Positions 1 to 11,532 are shown, counted from the stretch's first letter. The stretch: DNA of 64,000 bases from Cyanophora paradoxa (GCA_004431415.1 QPMI01000005.1:1240001-1304000), one strand, 5' to 3'. The notes: generated by a model not told the origin, from the letters alone. Numbers and translations: made by a program.

Positions 1-2789
1 ACGAGGCGGCGACGCAGTTTGGATGGGAGGAGCACCTCACGGGAGCCCGCGCCCTCGGGTTCCTGCGCGAGGGCGGTCAGGATCGGGACGAGTTCGCCGC
101 CCGCAACGGCCGCTTCATCGCGAACCGGCGCGAGGCGTTCCGGAACCTCTTGGAGTCGGCCCTCGTCGACCGCAGCGCGACGCGGCTCTTTGAGGAAGAG
201 GACGAGGACGTGGACGGGGAGGGCATCGTTTTACCCGCCTCGGCGGGGCGGGCCGAGGCCGCCGCGATCCCCTCGTCCTCTTCCTCGTCGTCCTCCGCGT
301 CGGACGAGGCCGAGGGCGAGGGCGGAGGGGAGGAAGAGGCGGAGGCGGAGGGCGAGGGCGAGGGCGGGGCCGCCGACGGGGGCGGCGAGGGCCCGTCCGC
401 CGGGCCCGTCGACCGCGGCCAGTTTACGCTCGCCGCGTCGTCCATGGGCGCCACGCTGCGGGCGCAGTTGGCCGCGTTCAAAACGTGGCGAACGGCCGTC
501 CTCGAACCTTCGCGGCGCGGGGCGCGCGTGGAAAAGGACTCGACTCTCTCGAACGACCTGTGCAACTTTCAGCGGCTGCTCGGCTACGTCAACACGCGCG
601 AGACGATCGACGGCGAGCTCACCCTGGACTCGGTCCTCGGGCGCATCGATGCGGCCGAGATCGTGATGCGCTTCCTTCGGTACCTCAAGGACGAGCGCGG
701 GGCGGCGCCCCTCACGCAGGTCAACTACCTCTCCTCCATCCTCTCGGTCGCCGGGTTCCTCCACACCCGCTCCGGCGCGCCGCCGGGCAGCGAGTCGGAC
801 CTGCAGCGCGCGCTCAGGAACCTCAAGGTGCAGACGTGCGCGCCGGCGGCGGCGGGGGGACTCACCGAATCGCGTCGCAGGGCCAGCTGCAGACCGAGGC
901 CCGGTCGGCGCGCAAGTGGGCCGCGCGGCAGGTGTGGATCGAGTACGAAGAGGTTCTGGAGGGTCGAATCAAGGCCTACGAGGCGTTTCGGGCCGAGGAG
1001 GGCGAGCGGGCGCGGGCCAAGCACCTCCGGGACGCGCTCGCCCTCGGGATGCTCTCGCTGTGCCCCGCGCGCGTCGCCGTGGTGAGGAAGCTCCGGATCG
1101 GCGACACGCTCACGCGCGAGGGCGGCCGGTGGTGCCTCTCGCTGCTGCGGATGCGGGATGAGCCCGGGGACGGCGAGGACGAGGGGCGGCTGGCGCACAA
1201 GACGGCCAAGATCCACGGCGCCATGCGAGCGACGCGTCCCCGCCCGCCCGCCCGCCGCCGGTCCCAAGCTGACGCCCCGTCCCTCGCGCAGCGTCGTCCC
1301 GATCGCCGAGCCGCTCCAGGAGCTCTTTACCCAGTACACGGAAGAGCACCGGGCCGCCCTCCTCGCCGACGGCGCCCGGGGCTCGGACCCGGGCTTTATC
1401 TTCTGCAAGTACGACGGCGGGCCGATGAGCGTCACGGATTTACCGCGTACTTTAAAAAGGTGAGCGTACCTCGGTCCCCCCGTCGGCGCGCCCCGACGAC
1501 GACGACGCCCGCCGCCGCCAGGCGACGCTCCGCTGGACGAAGAAGGAGATCCGCCGCGCCTCCTGCGCAGCGTCGTGAGCACGTGGGTGCGGGACAAGAG
1601 CGCCGAGGGGCCATCACCGCCGACGTCGCCGACGGGATCATCCGCGGCACCGCCAAGCTGCTGGCCCATACGCCGCGCGTCGCGACGCTCCACTACGACG
1701 TGCACGCCAAGCAGCGCGAGGCGGCGACGGCGGCGGCCTGGTTCGAGCACGCCGCGCTCGAGTACGAGGCCCGCCGCGCCGAGCGGGACCGCCCGGCGAC
1801 GCCGCCGGCGCTCGAGGGGCCGCCGGCGCCCAAGGGACCGTCGCCGCGGAAGCAGAAGAAGGCGGCGGCGAGGGCGCCGCCGGAGCGCGCGAGCGCGATG
1901 GCGGTCGAGGAGCTGCCGCCGGCGCCGCCGCTCCCGTCGCCCGACTCGCCGCTGCCGGGCGGGCGGGCCGCCGCCGTCGGCGCCGCCGTCCCGAGCACCG
2001 CCGCCAAGGGGCCAAGGGACGGGACGACGGCGGGAGCGAGGAAGAGGACGGGGGAGCTCGGAGGAGGAGGACGAGGAGGACGAGGAGGATCCCGGCGACC
2101 GCGTGCGCCGCCTCCTCTTCCCCCACAGGATCCCGCCCGCCGCGCCGCCGCCGCCCCCGACGCCCCCGCAGATGGAGCGCGAGCTCGCCGAGGCCGAGAA
2201 CCGCTGGTGCGCGGCGTGCAGGACGATCTTCGGCACCCGAAAGGGCCTGGCGCGGCACCGCGGTCACTGCAAGGGCGCGGGGACCCCGGACGGCAAGATC
2301 GTACCGTCCGGGGTGCCCGTCGCCGTGCCGCCGAGATGCCGCCGCCGCCGCCGGTCGCGTGGCACCTGCGCTGGATCAGCCCGGCGCCCTCCGGCCGCGC
2401 GGCGTGTACGCGGCGCTCGCCTCGCGCGGCGGGGACCCGCTCCCACGATCCTGGTGGCGCGCGCGCTCCTCCCGCCGTGCCGCTCCCGTCGGGCCAGTAC
2501 GAGAGCCGCCTGACGCTCCTGCGGCACTACGGCTCGCTCTACGTCGCCGTGACCGAGGGGAGCGCGGCGGACTACACGTACCGTCGGGCCTCGTCGAGGT
2601 GGAGTACCGCGGGAGCAACGGCGCCATCGACCTGGTGACGCGCTCCAGCGAGATCGCCCAGCGCCTCGGCCTGGGGCCGCCGCGGCGCCCTCGCCGCCCC
2701 GGCGGCCGAGCAGGACGGCGGCGGCGCCGTCGTGCGCAGGACGGGGCGGCGGCGCGGTCGGCCCCCAAGTCGCTGCGGCGCGGCCGTGA
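1..2789 (+). CDS. Ulp1-tyrosine recombinase fusion, 3' part, frame-broken copy
   Basis: This is the downstream part of the gene described in full at 57772-62261. It starts inside the fifth exon, just after the protease active-site region, and covers the recombinase, the C2H2 finger and the AT-hook. The stop codon lies at about 2787-2789. Compared base by base with the intact copy it has many one-base losses in G/C runs, which break the frame in the catalytic domain and in the acidic linker. The same introns can be recognised. Because the changes are concentrated in homopolymers and have no matching substitutions, sequencing error at a thinly covered contig end is likelier than genuine decay. 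Confidence 0.85.
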
Positions 2790-3186
2790 GGGGGGACGGG
2801 CGGGTGAAACGCAGAAAGAGGGGTCCCGCGCGGCGCACGGCGGGACGGCGCGATGGAGGTGGATCCGACGGCCCGGCCGCCGACGCCGCGCCTCCCATCG
2901 GCCTCCCGCTCGCCCCGCCGGCCCTCGGAGACGTCCCGCCCCAGGGAACCGTGCTGCGCCCGATCGCGAGGATCCTGCCGCCCGTCGGGCCGTCGGCGAA
3001 GCGGGAGCGGCGCGAGCGGGAGGCTGGGCGGGCGGGACGGCGCACCCCGCACTCTATGGCTTTGCCGCGCCGGCGCCGCCGCGCCAGTAGGATCCGTCCC
3101 CGCCTTTGCGCACCTGCTGTCGAGCGTGAGAAACGAGTAAATAGATGCGGGGCGGACGGGCACCCGCCAGAACGACGCGCGTAGCC

Positions 3187-3953
3187 ATGGTTGAGGGGAC
3201 GGCGGGGCGCAGCCTGCAGCGGCAGATCCGCCAATGGAGGAAAAGGAAGCGACGGCGGCGACGGGGACAGAGTCCGGCGGGAGCGCGCCCGACCGGGCCC
3301 CGCCGCCGAGGGGAAGAAAGAGCCCGCCACGCCGCCGCCGTCGGATCGCGAGCCGACGCCGCCGCTCCGCACTCCCGGCAAGATCCTTCCGCTCCACCTA
3401 AGGTACAAGAAGCAGGTCGGCCGACGCGGCGCGCCCGCTCCCGCCCCGCCGCCCGCGCCCTCACCTCGTTGCCGCGCAGCTGGTGACCTACATCATCCGG
3501 AACGAGGCGGCGAGGCCCGTGGCGTACGTGGGCTCGACGAGCGACATGCAGCGCCGCCTGCGCGAGCACAACCACGGTCCGAGGCCGCGTGCGCCGCGCC
3601 GCGCCCTCCATCCGAACCCGCTCGCTGCGCAGGGAGCAAGTTCAGCTACACCAAGGGCAAAGGTGCGCCGGCCCGCCGGCCGGCCGGTCGCGCGCGCGCA
3701 CGCGCACCGCATCCACAACGCCTCGGCAGGTCCGTGGAGCGTGGTGTGCATCGCGCACGGCTTCAAGAGCGTGGCGGTGTGCCGGGCGTTTGAGCGCTCG
3801 GTCAAGGACGGCGGCGGAGGGCTCGAGCGCAAAAAGGGCGTCATGAGGCGTCTCGCCGCCGAGTTTAGCTCGCCGGAGACGCCCATCGCGGTCGAGGAGC
3901 TGGCGGAGGAGGACGCGGGGTCGAGCTCGCAGGGCTCGGGCGAGGGCGGGTAG
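3187..3953 (+). CDS. SLX1-like GIY-YIG nuclease, left copy
   Basis: Same gene as 62667-63439 (see there for exons and motifs). Exon 1 has lost bases relative to the right copy and is out of frame after about 3300. Exons 2-4 remain readable, including the YIIRNEAARPVAYVG nuclease core and the PWSVVCIAHGF block. The stop is at 3951-3953. Confidence 0.8.
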
Positions 3954-4680
3954 CCGGCCGGCGGATCGCTGGATCCACGCGGTACCTGCCGGGATGCGGG
4001 AGCGCGTGAGCCGCGGCCGGGCGATGACCGGGAGCGGCGAGGCGGCGGGCGCGGGGGGGGCGCTCCCGCGATATAGCTAGCGTTAGCTAAGGTGTGAACC
4101 TCTTTTAGATGCGATTGCTACCGATTGAAAGGGGAACGGACGCACGGGCTCGCCGGCGATGCCGCGGGCCGCGGCGGATCGACGGGGAGATGGAGCGAGG
4201 CGGCCAAGGGATGCGCGAGCGTACGGGCGCCGAAAGGGGGTGCACGGCGCAGCGCTGCCGCGGAGAGGGGCGCCGCATCCGTAGCACGCTGTACCCCCTC
4301 GGGCTCGCCATCGAAATCGATCTCGGCGTGCGGCCCGCCGCGGGCGTTAAGTTTGTTGGATTCCGGATCTATGGCGCCTCCAACTCGCATTCGTTTGCGT
4401 CTATCGCCCGGCGCCCTTTGCGGCCGAGGGCGGCCTCGCCCGTCGTGCCGCCCGGGTCCGGCGGCCGTGTGCGGGCGTCGGCGCGTGTGGATTCGCGGTC
4501 CTGCGTCGTCTGCGCGCTTCGGAGTGCCGGTGCGCTGCGGCGCTTTGCAGGGACCGCTCGCCCGCCGGCCGATCCGGCCCGGCGCGGTCGGGCGGGCTCC
4601 GGGAGCGTGTGCGCTACGTTTGTATTGGTCCGACACGGCTATCTGTGCGCAGCACGTCGCGCTCGTCTGCCCCGTGCAGA
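3954..4680. other. Intergenic, no gene recognised
   Basis: Lies between the 3' end of the GIY-YIG gene and the 3' end of the histone H3 gene, which are convergent. It contains a G-run and a short 'tagctagcgttagcta' inverted motif near 4074-4089. Several overlapping open frames occur on both strands, but none has a recognisable domain or a consistent exon structure. I see nothing to annotate. Confidence 0.5.
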
Positions 4681-5617
4681 CTAGTGCTCCGGCGCGCCGC
4701 GCCGGTCTAGATCTGGCCCGGACCGTCCGGGCGCCCGCCGACCGCGCGGGCCCTCAGTCGCTGCCCTCGCTCGGATCCGGCGGCGCAGCTGGATGTCCTG
4801 CGAGCGAGAGGCCGGCGTCGGGGCGAGAGGGCGGCATAGAGGGCGCGGGCGGGCGCCCTAGGCCTCGCGATCGGCCGGCGCCGGCGCCGCGCGCTTTCCC
4901 ACCTTTGGAGCGATCGTGATCCGGTTGCGGTGGATTGCCAGCAGGTTTGCTTCGTCAAAGGTTCTAATCAGGTGCATTTCCGTCGCCTCGCGAAGCGCCA
5001 GGATCGCGTCCGACTCCAGCGCAGCTCATCGGCGTCGAACCCGGCCTCTTCGCGGCGCTTCTTCTCGAAATGGGCGATCTCCTTGACCTGAAGGTACGCG
5101 CCCCGCCGCACTCTTACGTCGGCCCCGGCCCGCACGGGGCGCGCGACGGAGCGCACCAGGCGCTCAAAGGGCGCGTAGGCGATGAGCGGATCGAAGCTCT
5201 TCTGGTACTTTCGGATCTGCAGGGGTGCGCGTGCGGCCGCCCCGGTGCGGGGGCGCGGGGCGGGCTCTCCGGTTAGCAGAGGCCGCGCGCGGCGAGGGCG
5301 GAGAGGGGGAACGGGACCTCGCGGAGCGCGACCGTCCTGTTGCACCCCCGGCTCGCCCCGCTCAGCCGCCGATCGCGCGATGCCCGGCCGGCGGGACGGC
5401 GGGCGCACCGGGACGGTACCTGCGAGCGGCGGTCACGCGGCGCCGGCGGCGGCGGCGCGCGCGAGGGGTGGGAGGCGGGCGGGGGCGGAGCGGCCGCCTG
5501 TGCGGTTTCTTGACGCCGCCGGCCGCCGGCGCGCTCTTCCGCGCGGCTTGGACGAAAGGCGCTTCCGCGGCGCTTTGCTCCCGTCGAATGCCTGGCCGCT
5601 TGCTTGATGCGTGCCAT
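4681..5617 (-). CDS. Histone H3, six exons
   Basis: Core histone H3 on the minus strand. Exons: 5617-5498, 5419-5409, 5336-5318, 5216-5157, 5087-4903, 4797-4681. The tail reads MARIKQAARHSTG, then KAPRK, then AARKSAPAAGGVKKPHR, and continues into YRPG, TVALRE, IRKYQKSFDPLIAYAPFERL, VKEIA, then ALREATEMHL, AIHRNRITIAPK and DIQLRRRIRAR. Every block aligns with canonical H3 in order. Lys4, 14, 18, 23, 27 and 36 are kept; Lys9 is His and Thr3 is Ile. About 11 extra residues sit between helices 1 and 2 (HFEKKRREEAGFDADELRW). Intron 1 is GC-AG and falls exactly at PHR/YRPG; exon 2 is an 11-nt micro-exon. Four single-base losses must be assumed to keep the frame: two in exon 1, one at the exon 2 boundary, one in exon 5. 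The C-terminal end after RIRAR is uncertain. Confidence 0.9.
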
Positions 5618-5726
5618 GGTGGGCCGCTCTCGGCGCGCCCCCCCACTGTTACGATTTCCACCCGCTCGTATTTGTATGTTTGAAATGAATCTTATTGCAT
5701 TCAAATAAACATGTACAAGGGACAGC

Positions 5727-7627
5727 TCGAAGGCGCTGCGGATCCGGACGAGTGCCCGGCGGCGTTCCTTCTCCGGGACGGCGTGCCGCCGCCCTCGTCG
5801 GGCCGCCCACCGCATACCGCGCTCTCGGAACGGCCTGCGGAGCGGAAGTTTACCTCGAGGCGGCCCGGCGGCGGGGGCGAGCGGGGGCCCACCTCGCCGG
5901 ACGCTAACGTTTACTTCCCAGGTCGTTTCCGGACGGCGTTACACGCACAGCCGGTCGCGAGGGCGCTGCGGACGAGTGCCCGTCGTCGGAGGCGTTCCTT
6001 CTCCGGGACGGCGTGCCGCCGCCCTTGTCGGGCCGCCCAGCGCATACCGCGCTCTCGGAACGGCCTGCGGAGCGGAAGTTTGCCTGACGATCGCGGCGGC
6101 GCGGCGGCGGGGCGAGCGGGGTGCCCACCTCGCCGGACGCTAACGTTTACTTCCCAGGTCGTTTCCGGACGGCGTTACACGCACAGCCGGTCGCGAGGGC
6201 GCTGCGGACGAGTGCCCCGTCGCCGGAGGCGTTCCTTCTCCGGGACGGCGTGCCGCCGCCCTTGTCGGGCCGCCAGCGCATACCACGCTCTCGGAACGGC
6301 CTGCGGAGCGGAAGTTTGCCTGACGATCGCGGCGGCGCGGCGGCGGGGCGAGCGGGGTGCCCACCTCGCCGGACGCTAACGTTTACTTCCCAGGTCGTTT
6401 CCGGACGGCGTTACACGCACAGCCGGTCGCGAGGGCGCTGCGGACGAGTGCCCCGTCGCCGGAGGCGTTCCTTCTCCGGGACGGCGTGCCGCCGCCTTGT
6501 CGGGCCGCCCAGCGCATACCACGCTCTCGGAACGGCCTGCGGAGCGGAAGTTTGCCTGACGATCGCGGCGGCGCGGCGGCGGGGCGAGCGGGTGCCCACC
6601 TCGCCGGACGCTAACGTTTACTTCCAGGTCGTTTCCGGACGCGTTACACGCACAGCCGGTCGCGAGGGCGCTGCGGACGAGTGCCCGTCGCCGGAGGCGT
6701 TCCTTCTCCGGGACGGCGTGCCGCCGCCCTTGTCGGGCCGCCCAGCGCATACCACGCTCTCGGAACGGCCTGCGGAGCGGAAGTTTGCCTGACGATCGCG
6801 GCGGCGCGGCGGCGGGGCGAGCGGGGTGCCCACCTCGCCGGACGCTAACGTTTACTTCCCAGGTCGTTTCCGGACGGCGTTACACGCACAGCCGGTCGCG
6901 AGGGCGCTGCGGACGAGTGCCCCGTCGCCGGAGGCGTTCCTTCTCCGGGACGGCGTGCCGCCGCCCTTGTCGGGCCGCCCAGCGCATACCACGCTCTCGG
7001 AACGGCCTGCGGAGCGGAAGTTTGCCTGACGATCGCGGCGGCGCGGCGGCGGGGCGAGCGGGTGCCCACCTCGCCGGACGCTAACGTTTACTTCCCAGGT
7101 CGTTTCCGGACGGCGTTACACGCACAGCCGTCGCGAGGGCGCTGCGGACGAGTGCCCGTCGCCGGAGGCGTTCCTTCTCCGGGACGGCGTGCCGCCGCCC
7201 TTGTCGGGCGCCCAGCGCATACCACGCTCTCGGAACGGCCTGCGGAGCGGAAGTTTGCCTGACGATCGCGGCGGCGCGGCGGCGGGGCGAGCGGGGTGCC
7301 CACCTCGCCGGACGCTAACGTTTACTTCCCAGGTCGTTTCCGGACGGCGTTACACGCACAGCCGGTCGCGAGGGCGCTGCGGACGAGTGCCCCGTCGCCG
7401 GAGGCGTTCCTTCTCCGGGACGGCGTGCCGCCGCCCTTGTCGGGCCGCCCAGCGCATACCACGCTCTCGGAACGGCCTGCGGAGCGGAAGTTTACCTCAA
7501 GGCGGCCCGGGGCGGGGCGAGCGGAGACCTACCTCGCCGGACGCTAACGTTTACTTCCAGGTCGTTTCCGGACGGCGCTATACGCACAGCCGGTCGCGAG
7601 GGCGCTGCGGACGAGTGCCCGCGCGCC
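5727..7627. repeat. Tandem array A, about eight units of ~235 bp
   Basis: Head-to-tail GC-rich units of about 235 bp between the histone H3 gene and the zinc-ribbon gene, which diverge. Each unit contains, in order, a GGACGAGTGCCC block, 'ccttctccgggacggcgtgc', 'gcataccacgctctcggaac', a run of GGC repeats, and 'acgctaacgtttacttccca' followed by 'ggtcgtttccggacggcg'. Units differ mainly by one-base indels. Because the unit length is not a multiple of three, frames stay open through it on both strands without being genes. The same unit family forms array B at 33784-35430. Confidence 0.95.
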
Positions 7628-8449
7628 CTGCTGGCGGACGGGGAGCTGGCGGCCGGGTGGGGCAACTCCCGGCGATGCTAGAGGAACGGAGCTCGGCGGG
7701 GATCGCAGCTGAATCCGAAATCCATCATTGCGCTCGAGCGAGATCTAGGGGCTGCTGCGGTTTGGTTCGGTTCGATGCGCGCAGCTCCACTCGTAGCAGT
7801 TGGAGTCGACGAAACGCAACTATCGCAAGTATACGTAGCGTCGCAAGCCGGCTCCATCGATATCGGTGCACGCCGGAGCAACTCGACGGTGCAATGTTGT
7901 ACGCCGGCGAGAAACCGCCCCCATATAACAAACGCGTACCCCCTCCGCTTAATCGTTTGGTGCGACGATTAAGACTCTCGACACTGCGACTCGGTGCGGC
8001 CGAGACCGCGACGGAATCCGCATTTAAATGTGTTGCTCGCCTCAAAATACAAGCAAAGCCCGCACGCGCCGGCGTAACCGAGATTCGGATGCGCCGTGCG
8101 TCAACGTTGCCCGCGGCGGGCGAGACGGGACTGGAGCTCGCTGAAGCGCACTTATTACGAGTTTAATTGCGTATACGCGTACATTGGTGTGGTTGGAGAT
8201 CGGTACAGTGCAAGGACACGGGATTTGTACGGCACTCGGACCATGCACAGGGACCGCCAAGGGCGGGCGCGTCACGGCGGCCGTTCCGGCGGCGGTAGTG
8301 ACTTTCACGCAAGGCACCTTTCGTCTTTAAAGTTTGCACGGCTGGATCGTTCCGGATGGCGCCGCCGGCGCCGTCCGCCGGCCGGGTCAGGGGCCCACCG
8401 CACGTGGGCCAACCCCGCACCCCCGGGGGGCCGGCCTGGGGGCACACCA
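7628..8449. other. Intergenic between array A and the zinc-ribbon gene
   Basis: About 820 bp of lower GC content than its surroundings. Open frames cross it but have no domain, no consistent codon use and no counterpart elsewhere. I see nothing beyond the TATA-like box at its right edge. Confidence 0.4.
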
Positions 8450-8458
8450 CATAAAAGG
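8450..8458 (+). promoter_or_regulatory. TATA-like box for the zinc-ribbon gene
   Basis: CATAAAAGG, 55 bp before the start codon at 8513. It is one of about a dozen closely similar boxes upstream of genes between 8.5 and 35.6 kb. Confidence 0.6.
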
Positions 8459-8512
8459 AAGCGCCCGCAGGGTGGGGCTACCATCGGCGCTGCCCCCGGG
8501 ACGAACGCGATC

Positions 8513-9011
8513 ATGAGCTCATCCGCCACCTCCAACGTCAAAGCCGATGCCCCTGCGCAGCCTCTCCCCCAGCCCGCGCCCACCACGACCGAACCCGATG
8601 TCGCCCGCCCGCCCTCCCGCCGCCCAACGCGGCGCCACGCGGACGACGCCGGCAACGTGATCGACGCCGTGTGCTCCCGCTGCGCGAGCGCAAGCCGGCG
8701 TCGGCTTTTACCCCTCCAAGCTCATCGCGCGGTCGTACGAGTGCCGCGCCTGCATCACCACGCTCGAGCGCGAGAAACGCGCCCTGTGGCGATCCATGCA
8801 CCCACCGCGCGAGCGCGTCAAGCTGGGTCCCATCTCGAGCGAGCCCCGGACGGAGCGGCGCTGCGGGAGGTGCAAGCAGACGAAACCCATCGCCGAGTTT
8901 TCCGCCAAATGCCGCCGGTGCCACGCGTGCTCGCGCGAAAAGAACAAAAACTGGAGGAGGCGGCAGGCGGAGATACGCGATCGCTACGGTGCCTCCGCAG
9001 CGCCCTCGTGA
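8513..9011 (+). CDS. Double zinc-ribbon protein, one frame break
   Basis: The start at 8513 is the first ATG after a TATA-like box. After a proline-rich N-terminus (about residues 1-50) the protein has two similar Cys4 ribbons. The first is CSRC, then FYPSKLIARSYECRAC; the second is CGRCKQTKPIAEFSAKCRRC followed by HAC. The pattern Cys-x2-Cys, 'K/FYPSKL', Cys-x2-Cys resembles small zinc-ribbon modules found alone or beside HNH nucleases in large DNA viruses. I see no nuclease domain. The frame changes between the two halves of the first ribbon near 8690, consistent with one lost base. The basic C-terminus (KNKNWRRRQ) suggests nucleic-acid binding. Function is otherwise unknown. Confidence 0.65.
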
Positions 9012-9511
9012 GCATCGTCGGCGGCATGGGGTGCCCGCGGACGTGGCTCGCGCGCTCGCCGAGCTGGGGACGAGCGTCTGCACGAGGCCCTCGCGCGCGC
9101 CGGCGCGGCGGATGCGGAGACCTCGCCCACCACGACCGCGACGGAGGTGACCTCGCCCCGCGGCGCAGAGACCGATGGGATCCAAGAACTCGAGGTTTCC
9201 GCGTAGGTAAGAATCGATATAGAAATAGATATTCTATGTTCTTTGCAAATTACATTCCAAGGGTACAAAAATTGGTTACCAAGATCGCACGTAACGCGAT
9301 GCACCTACGCGAGCGGGTCGTGCCGTGGGGGAGAGTGTGAGATTTCTTATTGCAATGCGCGGCGGTGGGTAAATTGAACACCATAAGTCGCGTACACGCC
9401 GAGTAAAAACGACCTAATGCAAACTCTCTACATTACGGAAATGAGGACCAAATAACTCACTCCTGCATCGAATCCTTATCGTGCGCATCGTCGCCGTCGG
9501 TGTCCGAGTCG
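9012..9511. other. Intergenic, no gene recognised
   Basis: About 500 bp between the convergent zinc-ribbon and MORC-like genes. It is moderately AT-rich around 9200-9260. No reading frame of interest and no repeat were seen. Confidence 0.4.
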
Positions 9512-11485
9512 TCATTGGCGCATTTTTTTCTCGGCGACCTTTGCACGCTTAGCCGACTTGCGTTTTCCGCCGGTCGCATCGTCGCCGTTTGCGTCGTCGC
9601 TCTTGGTGCGCTTCTTCTTCGTCGTTTTCTTCTCCGCGACTTCCTCGGCGGTCTTCGGACGCACGGACGTCTCGCGCTCTTCCTTGGTTACCTGGTCGTT
9701 GTTGGGGGTTGGTTTGACCTTGCGCGCCCATTTCTTTGACTGCGTCTTCCAATCCCAGTTCGAGTATTCGACGAGCAAATTCCACAGGTAATCATCCGTA
9801 TCGCCCTCGAAGAGCTGGTGGACCTTGAGGCCAAACTCCTCCTCGCTTTCGTGCTTGGCCACGAGAACGTCCTCCAGGACGGCCCGCAGGTCGTCTCCGA
9901 GGGCGGCTAGCTTGCCTCCGTGGGCGGCCTTTTGCATTCGCTTGGCCGCGTTGACCGTGTTGAACCTGGCCAGTTCCTCCTCGTCCACTCGTCCGTCGGT
10001 TGCGTACAGCGCGTAGAGAATCTCGATCGCGAGTAAGACGCGACTCTTGAGGGCCATCTTCAGCGCATGGAGCCTGGCTTTACCAAATACCTCGACAGCG
10101 TCGCGGGGTTTTTGGGCGCCGCGCACTCTTCCACAAGCTGCGACAAGTCCTCTTGGGTAGGATATCGCACTTGAATCTGACGTCGACGTCGGTGAGCAAC
10201 TTTGAAAGCTTCTTCGGGTCTTGTACGTGCCGGCGTGAGGCTCTTTGAACAGCGGTAGGTAGTGATTGTCCCGCGGCTTTTTGGTCGCGCTGGGCACCCC
10301 ACCTTTGCCGACGGGGCAGCCGCCTCGTTTCCCGCGACAGCCGCCTCCTGGGCGACAAAGGGAAGCGTTTGGCGAGGTGCCGCGTGATCACCTCGCGCCC
10401 ACCTCGGACACCGCGTCCTTGGTCGGGCACGTGTCGAGGTCGTCCGACGCGGTCACGTAGATCGCCCGTTGTTTTCGCCGAGGTCCACGCGGGTCGCGTC
10501 GACCGGGAAGCTTCCGATGACGCGTCCCTTCCAGACGACGAGGACCGTCCGACGCCAAACTCGAACGGACGCTTGGCGTACGGTCCGTTGGGGTCCGGAC
10601 GACCGCGGTAAATGATGACGTCCTTGTCGCGGACGCATTGACCGTCGTCTAGGACCGCCCCGTACAGCAGGCACGACTTGATGGGAACCCCGTTGATCGA
10701 AACGAAACAATGACCCTCTTTGTCCTCCGAGTCGATTGTGGGGTAGAGGGCCGCAAGGAACTCGCGAAACGAGGCGATCGAGTCCGCCTTGCGGTTCGCC
10801 AGGACGAGGTCCGCGTCCGTTTCGACCCAGCTCGCGTGGGTCCCGTTGTAGTTGAACAGCGTGACGCTCGTCGCGCCACCCCCGTTCTCCGCGTCGAGGG
10901 TTCGCTGGTGCGCAAACTCGCGTTGCACGTGCTCCACGAGCGCGCCGGCGAGCGTCGAACCGGCGACGGACCGGAGGCAGTCCAGCAGCCCGGACTCGGT
11001 GATCTTCTCGCCGTGGGCCTTTAGGCCGGCAAACCGCGCAACGTGCTGCACCTTTTGTCCCTCGAGATTCTGCACGTTGAACAGCAGGAGAGCGTGGTAA
11101 TCGCCGCCCTTGCGCGTCAGCACGACGGTGACCTCGGCCCCGAGGCGTACGCCGCGTAGATCAGCCCGCACCCGTACCGCGAGAGCGTACCCTTGCGCGA
11201 GTCGTCCGGCGCGCGCCCCAGCTCTCCAATCCGGAGCAGAATCTTCGAGGGGATGCCGCCGGACCGGTCACGAAAGGTCAGGGTCGGCGCGGGGTTGCCC
11301 GAGTCGCCGAGATCCGCGTGAAGGATGTCGACCGCGCGCTCCTTGGGCTTGCCGGCCGCGGAGACGAGCGCGTTGTCGATGATCTCGGCCTTGTCTCCGA
11401 ATCCGGGCGTCTTGAACGTTGCGCCGGCGACGAGGTGGTCGGCGGAGACGGTAATGGGGGCTCCGTGGGGCGGGACGGTCGCCAT
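9512..11485 (-). CDS. MORC-like GHKL ATPase, several frame breaks
   Basis: GHKL-fold ATPase of the MORC type; such proteins dimerise through the ATPase head and compact or silence DNA. The start at 11485 lies 40 bp after a TATA-like box. The N-terminal 110 residues hold the Bergerat elements: AEIIDNAL (N box with the catalytic Glu and Mg-binding Asn), FRDRSGGIP (G1) and SRYGCGLIYAA (G2). After a frame change near 11140 comes RLGAEVTVVLTRKG, the usual MORC continuation after the phosphate loop. The middle region (ENGGGATSVTLFNYNGTH) is followed by further frame changes near 10600 and in the 10080-10300 interval. The C-terminus is Lys-rich (KKTTKKKRTK, KRKSAKRAK) and could bind DNA. The breaks are probably consensus errors, but a true pseudogene cannot be excluded. 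Confidence 0.75.
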
Positions 11486-11522
11486 TCTCCGGTGGGGGTG
11501 TGCACGAGGGGGCCGCGACACT

Positions 11523-11532
11523 CCCTTTTATG
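11523..11532 (-). promoter_or_regulatory. TATA-like box for the MORC-like gene
   Basis: CATAAAAGGG on the minus strand, about 40 bp upstream of the ATG at 11485. Confidence 0.6.

Larger units (their letters stand above)
1..4504. repeat. Left copy of long direct repeat (unit junction)
   Basis: Bases 1-4504 match 59454-64000 in the same orientation, base for base apart from scattered small differences. The offset is 59453 at the start and 59496 at the end, so this copy is 43 bases shorter. The differences I compared are mostly missing bases in runs of G or C: near 1437 'cacggattt' against 'cacgggattt' in the right copy, near 1610 'gaggggcc' against 'gagggggcc'. The right copy keeps all reading frames open; this one does not. 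The match runs to the last base of the window, so the second unit may continue beyond it. This is what a circular or concatemeric molecule read past its starting point would give. Confidence 0.95.

Noticed and set aside
485-2638. 717-codon open frame in the left repeat copy
   Set aside because: It crosses introns and frame breaks; the right copy shows the true structure is a spliced gene with different frames in different exons.
1-4504. Left repeat copy as an ancient pseudogenised duplicate
   Set aside because: Differences are mostly single missing bases in G/C runs with few substitutions, which fits sequencing error better than mutational decay.
5087-5157. Reading H3 straight through VRSVARPVRAGADVRVRRG as an insertion
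   Set aside because: Removing 5088-5156 as a GT-AG intron restores the conserved ERL-VKEIA join, so this stretch is an intron.
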